A stretch of DNA of 5,703 nucleotides from assembly GCA_946481195.1 (NCBI GenBank), contig CAMLNG010000257.1, positions 1-5,703 on the forward strand. The letters run 5' to 3'. This document shows, one piece after another, positions 1-5,703 of this stretch. The DNA is from an uncultured Chromatiaceae bacterium. GTDB lineage: Bacteria; Pseudomonadota; Gammaproteobacteria; Enterobacterales; Alteromonadaceae. The notes beneath the pieces are model-generated. The model saw only the letters and a list, made by a program, of their open reading frames with translations, was not told the DNA's origin and did no database searches. The translations under genes were made by a program, and so were the position numbers. Positions within the stretch are counted from its first letter, which is position 1. The number at the start of each line of letters is the position of its first letter.

Positions 1-1029
1 TGGATGGTGTGGCCGGAGCGCACCGACAATTGGCGGATGGGGGCAAAACCTGCGCAACAAGCCTTTACCGCAGTGATCCGCGCTATCGCCCGTTTTGAGC
101 CGGTGACTGTGATGGCGTCGGCCAATCAGTTCGCGAATGCTCAGGCACAGCTCAGCCTGGAGCCAACAGTACACCCAATCCGGGTCGTCGAAGTCTCCAG
201 CGATGACGCCTGGTGCCGGGATACCGGCCCAACTTTTGTCACTAACGGCAAAGAAGTGCGTGGTATCGACTGGACCTTTAATGCCTGGGGCGGCCTGAAC
301 GGTGGTCTGTACTTCCCTTGGCAGCGCGACGATCAGGTCGCGCAAAAAGTGCTGAATATCGAAGGCCTGCCACGTTATCGGACTGAGGGCTTTGTGCTCG
401 AAGGCGGCGCTATTCATACCGACGGTGAAGGCACTTTGCTGACCACTGCCGAATGTTTATTGAACCCTAACCGCAACCCGCATCTGACCAAATCGCAGAT
501 TGAACAACAGCTGAGTGATTACCTCGGTATTGATAAAGTTATTTGGCTGGAAGAAGGCATTTTTAACGACGAGACCGATGGTCACGTCGATAATATGTGC
601 TGTTTTGTCCGCCCGGGCGAAGTCCTGCTGGCCTGGACCGATGACGAAGCCGACCCGCAATACGCACGTTCACGCGCGGCGCTGACAGTATTAGAAAATA
701 GTACAGATGCCAAAGGCCGGCCTTTTATCGTGCATAAACTGCCGGTTCCGGGGCCGTTACTGGCCAAAGCGGAAGAATACGCCAGTGTTGACCTGACAGG
801 TGCCGCAGTCCCACGTGAAGCCGAAGCGCGTCTGGCCGGCTCTTACATCAATTTCTATCTGTGCAACGGTGGTTTAATTCTGCCAACTTTTGATGACCCT
901 ATGGATAAAGTCGCTGCGGATATTCTGGCAAAAGTATTTCCACAACATCAGGTAGTGACGGTACCTGGTCGGGAAATTCTGCTCGGTGGTGGTAACGTCC
1001 ACTGCATCACTCAGCAGCAACCGGTTTAA
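1..1029 (+). CDS. aguA: Agmatine deiminase (agmatine iminohydrolase), 5'-truncated by window edge
   Basis: Converts agmatine to N-carbamoylputrescine and ammonia, a cytoplasmic step from arginine to putrescine; the next enzyme is usually N-carbamoylputrescine amidohydrolase (aguB), not seen here. The frame is open to base 1 with Trp before the Met at position 4, and the visible protein begins inside the conserved WPER..NWR motif, so this Met is internal and roughly 25-30 N-terminal residues are missing. Counting from that Met (341 residues), the guanidino-group-modifying enzyme signatures are intact: [10 protein letters not shown] at 67-76, the LEGG motif with Glu133, the acidic/His motif TDGHVDN with Asp192 and His194, and the C-terminal GGGNVHC with the nucleophile Cys334. 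No signal peptide would be expected. An intrinsic terminator follows directly, so the gene ends its own transcription unit. The alternative, peptidyl-arginine deiminase of the same superfamily, is less likely given the WPER start and overall length. The family call is firm; the exact substrate is inferred from the family. Confidence 0.95.
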   Translation, partial: WMVWPERTDNWRMGAKPAQQAFTAVIRAIARFEPVTVMASANQFANAQAQLSLEPTVHPIRVVEVSSDDAWCRDTGPTFVTNGKEVRGIDWTFNAWGGLNGGLYFPWQRDDQVAQKVLNIEGLPRYRTEGFVLEGGAIHTDGEGTLLTTAECLLNPNRNPHLTKSQIEQQLSDYLGIDKVIWLEEGIFNDETDGHVDNMCCFVRPGEVLLAWTDDEADPQYARSRAALTVLENSTDAKGRPFIVHKLPVPGPLLAKAEEYASVDLTGAAVPREAEARLAGSYINFYLCNGGLILPTFDDPMDKVAADILAKVFPQHQVVTVPGREILLGGGNVHCITQQQPV

Positions 1030-1050
1030 CCCAACAGCTCATGCCGCCAT

Positions 1051-1078
1051 AAGCCCCGCCATCGTGCGGGGCTTTTTA
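1051..1078 (+). terminator. Intrinsic terminator of aguA
   Basis: A perfect 9-bp stem (AAGCCCCGC at 1051-1059 pairing with GCGGGGCTT at 1066-1074) has a 6-base loop and runs into a T tract at 1073-1077. It lies 21 bases after the aguA stop codon and separates aguA from the downstream protease gene. Confidence 0.92.
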
Positions 1079-1126
1079 TTTACCGAACAAAAAACAACCA
1101 ACAAAATTACACTTTTTAACTTTTTA

Positions 1127-1154
1127 GTGACTTTCAGCCTCAAAATGCTAGCAT
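1127..1154 (+). promoter_or_regulatory. Candidate sigma-70 promoter for the protease-chaperone operon
   Basis: A possible -35 box GTGACT (1127-1132, four of six bases matching TTGACA) lies 16 bases upstream of TAGCAT (1149-1154, four of six matching TATAAT). The latter is preceded by TGC, giving an extended -10 (TGnTAnnnT). It would start transcription near 1161. The region just upstream (1101-1125) is A/T-rich, as UP-like regions often are. The position between the aguA terminator and the protease start fits, but the match is only moderate and no start site is proven. Confidence 0.4.
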
Positions 1155-1161
1155 CCGGTAG

Positions 1162-1178
1162 AACTGCCTGAAGCAGTT
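1162..1178 (+). other. Small hairpin in the protease mRNA leader
   Basis: AACTGC (1162-1167) pairs perfectly with GCAGTT (1173-1178) around a five-base loop. If the candidate promoter is right, the hairpin would sit at the extreme 5' end of the mRNA, where such stems can protect a transcript. There is no T tract, so it is not a terminator. A 6-bp stem may be chance. Confidence 0.35.
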
Positions 1179-1222
1179 GCCCAATCAGGGCCAACCAAGA
1201 AAATCAGAATCCAGGATTTGTT

Positions 1223-3508
1223 ATGCATTTTATTCAGAAATCTGCGCTCTCCGCTGCAGTACTGCTCGCGCTCAGCGCCTGTGGCGGTGGCGACAAAAAC
1301 AACGCCCCGACTGCGGTCAATGTCAGCATCGCTGCCGGTAAAAGCTGGTTACCGCAAACCGGTACTTTCAAAGCCACAGATATTGATGGCGACAACCTGC
1401 AAGTCACCGAAATTCTCGAGGCTGGCAAAGCTGTGACTCCGGTCAATGGCGTTTACAACCTCAAGGGCGGCACTTTAACAGTGCAGGGGCTCAACTTTGT
1501 GTACACTCCACAACAGGGCCAGGCCAGCAGCCTGCAGTATGTGGTCAGCGATGGTTTCCTCACTGCCACTGCTGCGCTGGAGATCCCGGCAGCCGCCACA
1601 GATCCGCTGCTGAATCAGCAATGGCATCTGCGTAACACCGGTCAAAAAGCCTATGCTTTGGGCGAAGGTCTGTATGACTATCTGGTAGACAGTTTCCAGG
1701 CACAGGGCCTGTCCGCAGAAGATGCGGTGAAACTGGCGAAGACCCGGATGGCCAACTGGGAAAAAATCCTGGTCCCGGGTGAAGACATGAACGTCGCAGC
1801 GGCATACAGCCAGGGCGTGACGGGGCAAAATACCATCGCTGTAGTCGTTGACTCCGGCCTTGAAATCGCTCATGAAGATTTAGAAGCCAACGTGTTGCCA
1901 AACCGTTCACTGAATTTTGTTGAAGGCGCATTAAATCCAACAGATCCAACCAATGGCGCCGTCGATGGCGACCACGGCACCAGCGTAGCCGGGCTGATTG
2001 CCGCAGTCGGCTGGAACGGCAAAGGTGGCCATGGTGTTGCCCCTGATACCAAACTGATTGGCATGAATTACCTGGAAGCCCAGTCAGATTTGGCATATTT
2101 CCTGTCACACGGCATTCCGGGCAGCGGCATCACGCCAAGTGAGCCGGTCGCAGTTTTTAACCGCAGTTATGGCATCACCTACCCTACAGCCCTGGCGTAT
2201 GACGAAATGGAAGAAGCGCTGCAGGAATTCACAGCCACTGAGCTGCGTAGCGGCAAAGGTGTGGTCAATACCAAGTCCAGCGGTAACTCGTTCCTGTCTG
2301 GTCGCAGCACGCTGGAAAACAACTTCTGTAGCGCCAGCGGTGCCCGTACTTTGGGTCTGACCTGCTATAACGCTAACATGGAAAACTCACAGTCATCACC
2401 GTATTACTTCAGCATCGGCGCGGTCAATTCAGATGGTAAACACACCAGCTACTCCACGGCAGGTGCGAACCTGTTAGTCGTGGCGCCTGCCGGTGAATAT
2501 GGCGACACCGCACCAGCCATGGTGACCACAGACCAGATGACCTGTCTGCGCGGTTACTCCAGTTTTGCTTCTGCTGATTTCTACGACGAATATTTTGGTC
2601 CGGGTTATTTCGGCGCCATTTATCCGTTTAACAATCCGGGTCATGAAGACAACAGCAGCTGTAACTATACCAACAGCTTTAACGGCACCAGCTCAGCGGC
2701 GCCAAATACAGCGGGTGTGGTGAGCCTGATCCTGTCGGCAAACCCCGCGCTGACTTACCGTGATGTACGGCATATTCTGGTCAGTACTTCAACCAAAGTG
2801 GATGCGAACAATGCACCGGTCAAGCTGACTTTACCTGATGGTGAATTCGTTGCGCATGCTGGCTGGGTGAAGAACAAAGCCGGTTTTGAACACAATAACC
2901 TGTACGGTTATGGCCGGGTGAATGCCGGTAAAGCGGTCGAAATGGCCAAGAACTATAAGGCCAATCTGGGAGAGCTGAAACTGGCTGCCTGGACCGGACT
3001 TGGCATCTACGCCACAAAACCGGAAAAACTGACCAGCACAGTGCCGGATAACTCCATTAAAGGTGCTGAATTCAGCATTGATGTTGCAGATGATATCACG
3101 CTGGAAGGTGCCCAGTTCCGCCTGACAGTGGCAAACAGCGAAATGACCTTAGGTGTCGATGATAAAGGCGCTCTGTACAAAGAGTTCCATACCACCGCAG
3201 GTGCTGACCTTGCCGTTGAAGTCACATCGCCACAGGGTACCCGCAGTGTGCTGCTGAGCTCAAAACAAGCGCTGCTGATGCCTGCGGCAGGTGCGGATTT
3301 CTATCAGGGTTATATTTTGAAGGATTCAGTGATGTTGTCGCAGGCGTTTTATGGTGAAAAAGCCAAAGGCACCTGGAAAATCAAAGTACTGGATGCCAAC
3401 GGTGCGGATATCAAAGCCACCGGCGGTTTGTTGAAAACCAAAGGTTATCTGAACAATACAGCCCCTTCCACGGTTGAAGGTGTTGCGATCCGTGTATTTG
3501 GCCACTAA
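1223..3508 (+). CDS. S8 kexin/furin-like serine protease, lipoprotein, with cadherin/Ig-like and P domains (ASP-like)
   Basis: Predicted endopeptidase exported to the envelope and anchored by lipid. Residues 1-20 form a lipoprotein signal peptide with lipobox LSAC (17-20), lipid-modified Cys20; Gly follows, so no Asp inner-membrane retention signal at +2. Residues about 28-121 resemble a bacterial cadherin/Big_9 domain (DIDGDNLQVTE, later YVVSDG). The peptidase domain opens with the kexin-type QWHLRNTGQ (133-141) and has an intact triad: Asp210 (VVVDSG), His251 (DHGTSVAG), Ser490 (NGTSSAAP), with Asn355 (SSGN) as likely oxyanion residue. Residues about 608-743 form a P/Homo B domain (VTSPQGTRSVLL; GTWKIKVLDANG). 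Cys369/Cys381 and Cys441/Cys480 could pair as disulfides. At 761 residues it is longer than Aeromonas sobria ASP (about 620), mainly through the N-terminal domain. No subtilisin-type propeptide is evident. The start is supported by AGGA at 1213-1216, six bases upstream, and by the signal peptide. The next gene probably supplies folding help in trans. Family call firm; natural substrate unknown. Confidence 0.93.
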   Translation: MHFIQKSALSAAVLLALSACGGGDKNNAPTAVNVSIAAGKSWLPQTGTFKATDIDGDNLQVTEILEAGKAVTPVNGVYNLKGGTLTVQGLNFVYTPQQGQASSLQYVVSDGFLTATAALEIPAAATDPLLNQQWHLRNTGQKAYALGEGLYDYLVDSFQAQGLSAEDAVKLAKTRMANWEKILVPGEDMNVAAAYSQGVTGQNTIAVVVDSGLEIAHEDLEANVLPNRSLNFVEGALNPTDPTNGAVDGDHGTSVAGLIAAVGWNGKGGHGVAPDTKLIGMNYLEAQSDLAYFLSHGIPGSGITPSEPVAVFNRSYGITYPTALAYDEMEEALQEFTATELRSGKGVVNTKSSGNSFLSGRSTLENNFCSASGARTLGLTCYNANMENSQSSPYYFSIGAVNSDGKHTSYSTAGANLLVVAPAGEYGDTAPAMVTTDQMTCLRGYSSFASADFYDEYFGPGYFGAIYPFNNPGHEDNSSCNYTNSFNGTSSAAPNTAGVVSLILSANPALTYRDVRHILVSTSTKVDANNAPVKLTLPDGEFVAHAGWVKNKAGFEHNNLYGYGRVNAGKAVEMAKNYKANLGELKLAAWTGLGIYATKPEKLTSTVPDNSIKGAEFSIDVADDITLEGAQFRLTVANSEMTLGVDDKGALYKEFHTTAGADLAVEVTSPQGTRSVLLSSKQALLMPAAGADFYQGYILKDSVMLSQAFYGEKAKGTWKIKVLDANGADIKATGGLLKTKGYLNNTAPSTVEGVAIRVFGH

Positions 3509-3511
3509 GCC

Positions 3512-3516
3512 GGGAG
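3512..3516 (+). promoter_or_regulatory. Ribosome binding site of the chaperone gene
   Basis: GGGAG lies nine bases before the ATG at 3526, in the 17-base gap after the protease stop. It favours this ATG over the Met codons at 3538 and 3541 and gives the downstream gene independent translation initiation on the shared mRNA. Confidence 0.6.
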
Positions 3517-3525
3517 CTCCATAAC

Positions 3526-4086
3526 ATGTATAAATCAATGATGACACTGGCAGTGGTACTGAGCCTGCCACTGGCCCAGGCACAGCAGGTTCGCGAGATC
3601 CCGGAACTGCAGGTGCAAAACACTGTTACAGCCACAGCGCAAGACACAGCAGCCGGCACGGAACGGCCATTACAGGCGACTTTCGGTACCTACGTAACAG
3701 TTGCAGGTTTTAGCGCAACGACAGCTGATACCGTATTAACTGCAGACGCAGTGACCACCCTCGGTGACCACAAAGTCTATGCCAATCCCGCACAGGCTAA
3801 ACCTGCGGCAGTGACTCAAAACACTGTGGTGCGGAACCTGATGAGTGGTGAACTGGCGATTGTGACAGGCCGCATCAGCGTACTGACCCAAAACGTCGCC
3901 GCGCTGAATACTGCCGCTGCACAGCTGGGTTTAAAGCCACTGAAAAGCCTGCGTCAAGGCCAGCTGCAAATGTTACAGGCCGGTGCCAATGCCGATTTAC
4001 TGCAGCTGACACAACAACTGCAGCAAGTTGCCGGCGTGAAGACCGTCAAACTGGATGTACTGGATAAACGCCACACGGCGCAATAA
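3526..4086 (+). CDS. Putative exported external chaperone of the upstream protease (ASP ORF2-like)
   Basis: A 186-residue protein, probably periplasmic. Residues 1-19 are a signal peptidase I signal (Lys3, hydrophobic stretch, AQA at 17-19, then Gln-Gln). Residues about 20-105 form a Thr/Ala/Val-rich extension. Residues about 106-180 read as a compact core of strand (GELAIVTGRISVL, 108-120), helix (123-135), strand (around 137-150), helix (ADLLQLTQQLQQV, 156-168) and strand (VKTVKLDVL, 171-179), which fits the ferredoxin-like fold of subtilisin propeptides. It ends in a short tail with Lys181-Arg182. There are no cysteines or tryptophans. In Aeromonas sobria, ORF2 is a small exported protein encoded just after the ASP protease gene; it folds ASP and holds it inactive in the periplasm. 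The same order, the same protease type and the propeptide-like core support that role here. This is inference from layout and predicted fold; remote similarity could instead mean an I9-type inhibitor. The 17-base gap and lack of an intervening terminator imply cotranscription. Confidence 0.72.
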   Translation: MYKSMMTLAVVLSLPLAQAQQVREIPELQVQNTVTATAQDTAAGTERPLQATFGTYVTVAGFSATTADTVLTADAVTTLGDHKVYANPAQAKPAAVTQNTVVRNLMSGELAIVTGRISVLTQNVAALNTAAAQLGLKPLKSLRQGQLQMLQAGANADLLQLTQQLQQVAGVKTVKLDVLDKRHTAQ

Positions 4087-4099
4087 CAGCTCACTCCCT

Positions 4100-4130
4100 A
4101 AAAGAAAAGGCGCCATCCGGCGCCTTTTTT
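4100..4130. terminator. Bidirectional intrinsic terminator between convergent genes
   Basis: A perfect 10-bp stem (AAAAGGCGCC at 4105-4114 with GGCGCCTTTT at 4119-4128) has a four-base loop. On the plus strand it ends in six Ts (4125-4130), 18 bases after the chaperone stop. On the minus strand the same stem leads into TTTTCTTTT (complement of 4108-4100), so it can also stop transcription of the DUF885 gene. Confidence 0.92.
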
Positions 4131-4155
4131 ATCACTTGAAGATCTCTGCGGATTG

Positions 4156-4179
4156 AGCCGGCTATCAGCCGGCTTTTTT
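4156..4179 (+). terminator. Second plus-strand terminator-like hairpin overlapping the end of the DUF885 gene
   Basis: AGCCGGCT (4156-4163) and AGCCGGCT (4167-4174) form an 8-bp stem with a three-base loop, followed by six Ts on the plus strand (4174-4179). Read on the minus strand, the T tract is the AAAAAA that encodes the Lys-Lys near the DUF885 C-terminus, and the hairpin contains its stop codon. The minus strand has no T tract after it, so it would act only on rightward readthrough from the protease operon. Each stem arm is itself palindromic, so other pairings are possible. Confidence 0.6.
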
Positions 4180-5703
4180 CGCCGCGATATACTGGTCCAC
4201 CACCCGCTCCAGAATGGCCAGTGGCATAGAGCCGTTTTGCAGTACTACATCATGGAAATCGGTCAGCTTAAATTTCTCGCCCAGTTCCTGCTGTGCTTTG
4301 CCGCGCAGTTCCAGCAATTTCATCATGCCGACTTTATAGGCGCAGGCCTGGCCGGGCATGACGATATAACGCTCAATCTCAGATTCAACATCAGATTTTG
4401 CCATACCGGCGTTGCCGGACATATAAGCAATCGCCTGTTCCCGCGTCCAGCGTTTGTGATGCAGACCCGTATCAACCACCAGCCGGATAGCACGGAATAA
4501 TTCAGCCTGTAAGCGTCCTAAGTCACCAAAAGGGTCGTTTTGGTACAGACCCAACTCGGCCATCAGCCGCTCGGTATAAAGCGCCCAGCCTTCGGCATAG
4601 ACGGTAAAAGGCAGAATATTACGGAAGGTCGGCAAGCCTGTGAGTTCCTGCTGAATAGCGATTTGGAAGTGATGGCCCGGAATGCCTTCATGCACGGCCA
4701 GTGTTTTCATACCAAATTTGGGTGTCGCCCGGATGTCATACAAATTGGCAAAAAACACGCCGGGCCGGGAACCATCCATTGCCGGTGGGTTGTAATAAGC
4801 ACCGGCTGAAGTCTTTTCGGCAAATTCCGGCACGCGCTGCACGTCCATCGGTGCTTTAGGCCTCATGTTAAAAGCCGGCGTCAGTTTAGTTTCAATATCA
4901 GCAATAATGGTTTTATAGTCCGCCAGAATTTGCTGCCGGCCTTCATTGCTGTCCGGATATAAGAATCTTGGGTCATCACCTAACGCCGTCATCATTTGCG
5001 CGACATTGTCGCCGCTGATGCCTTGTGCGTGCAGGATACTCAGCATTTCCTGCTGAATTCGCGCCACTTCAGCAAGGCCCATCTGATGAATTTGTTCCGG
5101 TGTCAGGTCTGTGGTGGTGTGTTGTTTCAGGGTATAAGCGTAATACTGTTCACCATCCGGCAACTTCCAGACCCCATCGTCAGTCGTTGCGCTGGCGACC
5201 GTATCCGTCAGGTAACCGGTCAGCTTCTGATATCCCGGAACTACCGATTGCTCAATCGCAACTTTGACATCAGTGGTCAGCTTGGCGCGCTCAGCTTCGC
5301 TCAGGCCTCCGATTTTGGCAATTGCTGAAGTGAAGTGTGTATACAGCAGTTGCTGCTCGACTGCACCAGCCGTCAGGCCTTTGACTTCACTGAGTACTTT
5401 TTCCAGTACAAAACGTGGTGGCACTACCCCTTTAGCGGCGCGAATATTTAAATCCTCCACCACCTGGCCAAAGACCCGGTCAAACTGTTGTAACCGGCTG
5501 ATATATTGTTCTGCATCGGTTTTATCTTTCAGCTGATGGGTATTGACCATAAAGCGTGGCAACATATTCTGTACGCCAAACAGCTGGTTGACCGGATAGT
5601 CGTGGTAACGCCACTTTTCCCCTTCGGCCTGGTGGGCCATAAACCATTCCAGCATGTCGTAATTAAGCTTCTCCGCATCTGTCATACTTTCGCGGTCGTA
5701 ACT
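4165..5703 (-). CDS. DUF885 family protein (putative zinc metallopeptidase), 5'-truncated by window edge
   Basis: The frame is open to the right edge: six codons (SYDRES) precede the first Met at 5685 and read into the family-typical MTDAEKLNYDM stretch, so that Met is internal. About 512 residues are visible; relatives are usually about 550-620 residues, so the N-terminus, probably with an export signal, is missing. Counting from that Met, the DUF885 hallmarks are present: HEGIPGHH at 332-339, whose His332, Glu333 and His338 suggest a zincin-like metal site; YAEGWALYTE at 363-372 with Glu365 and Glu372; and a C-terminal PGQACAYKVG (444-453) followed by a Leu-rich segment. The protein ends in AAKKAG with tandem stops TGA TAG. 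The family contains predicted peptidases, but I know of no established substrate for this type; a peptidase role is inferred from the motif. It converges on the protease operon and probably uses the bidirectional terminator at 4100-4130. Confidence 0.9.
   Translation of the reverse strand, partial: SYDRESMTDAEKLNYDMLEWFMAHQAEGEKWRYHDYPVNQLFGVQNMLPRFMVNTHQLKDKTDAEQYISRLQQFDRVFGQVVEDLNIRAAKGVVPPRFVLEKVLSEVKGLTAGAVEQQLLYTHFTSAIAKIGGLSEAERAKLTTDVKVAIEQSVVPGYQKLTGYLTDTVASATTDDGVWKLPDGEQYYAYTLKQHTTTDLTPEQIHQMGLAEVARIQQEMLSILHAQGISGDNVAQMMTALGDDPRFLYPDSNEGRQQILADYKTIIADIETKLTPAFNMRPKAPMDVQRVPEFAEKTSAGAYYNPPAMDGSRPGVFFANLYDIRATPKFGMKTLAVHEGIPGHHFQIAIQQELTGLPTFRNILPFTVYAEGWALYTERLMAELGLYQNDPFGDLGRLQAELFRAIRLVVDTGLHHKRWTREQAIAYMSGNAGMAKSDVESEIERYIVMPGQACAYKVGMMKLLELRGKAQQELGEKFKLTDFHDVVLQNGSMPLAILERVVDQYIAAKKAG

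Noticed and set aside
4..6. ATG at 4 as the start of agmatine deiminase
   Set aside because: The frame is open to base 1 with Trp before it, and the family N-terminus normally extends about 25-30 residues further upstream, so the gene is cut by the window edge.
1079..1222. Possible riboswitch or short upstream reading frame in the protease leader
   Set aside because: Apart from the candidate promoter and one 6-bp hairpin, I see no paired architecture of a known riboswitch and no short frame with a convincing ribosome binding site.
1218..1436. 72-codon plus-strand frame overlapping the start of the protease gene
   Set aside because: It lies out of frame inside the protease lipobox and Ig-like region and has no protein-like domain pattern.
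1560..2108. 182-codon minus-strand frame opposite the protease catalytic domain
   Set aside because: Its Arg/Pro/Ser-rich composition is typical of an antisense reading. It covers the conserved Asp and His motifs of the real gene and has no ribosome binding site that I could support.
4087..4164. Possible small RNA or short gene in the convergent gap
   Set aside because: The gap is filled by the two hairpin terminators. I see no promoter or start codon with a ribosome binding site.
4996..5328. Plus-strand frames of up to 110 codons opposite the DUF885 gene, also 4153-4500 and 5264-5536
   Set aside because: They are antisense shadows of a well-conserved coding region, with no recognisable domains, and the one at 4153 starts within the terminator region.
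5683..5685. Minus-strand ATG at 5685 as the start of the DUF885 gene
   Set aside because: The six upstream codons stay open and continue family-like sequence. The protein would also lack an export signal and be shorter than relatives.

Overview
The window looks like chromosome of a free-living gammaproteobacterium. The agmatine deiminase, the kexin-like serine protease with its neighbour, and the DUF885 protein best resemble proteins of the Rheinheimera/Alishewanella/Aeromonas/Shewanella sort. The genus is an inference from remembered protein similarity. Base composition is balanced (roughly half G+C), codon use looks even across the genes, and I see no mobile element, RNA gene or CRISPR array.

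Layout. (1) Positions 1-1029 (+) hold most of an agmatine deiminase, cut by the left edge and closed by a strong intrinsic terminator at 1051-1078. (2) A 144-base leader follows, with a candidate promoter and a small hairpin. (3) Positions 1223-3508 (+) encode a 761-residue S8 (kexin/furin-type) serine protease made as a lipoprotein, with an N-terminal cadherin/Ig-like domain and a C-terminal P domain. (4) Seventeen bases later, 3526-4086 (+) encodes a 186-residue exported protein that I read as the protease's dedicated external chaperone, similar in position and architecture to ORF2 of the Aeromonas sobria serine protease (ASP) pair. (5) A short convergent junction (4087-4164) carries a bidirectional hairpin terminator and a second hairpin that overlaps the end of the opposing gene. 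(6) Positions 4165-5703 (-) hold most of a DUF885 putative metallopeptidase, cut by the right edge.

How the genes work together. The protease and the small exported protein appear to form a two-gene operon. The protease has no recognisable intramolecular propeptide in the usual place. The small protein has the predicted beta-alpha-beta-beta-alpha-beta-like core of a subtilisin propeptide and ends in a tail holding the only dibasic (Lys-Arg) pair in either protein. The likely picture is a membrane-tethered kexin-like protease whose folding and latency are controlled in trans. The agmatine deiminase and DUF885 genes seem to be independent transcription units with no evident functional tie to this pair.
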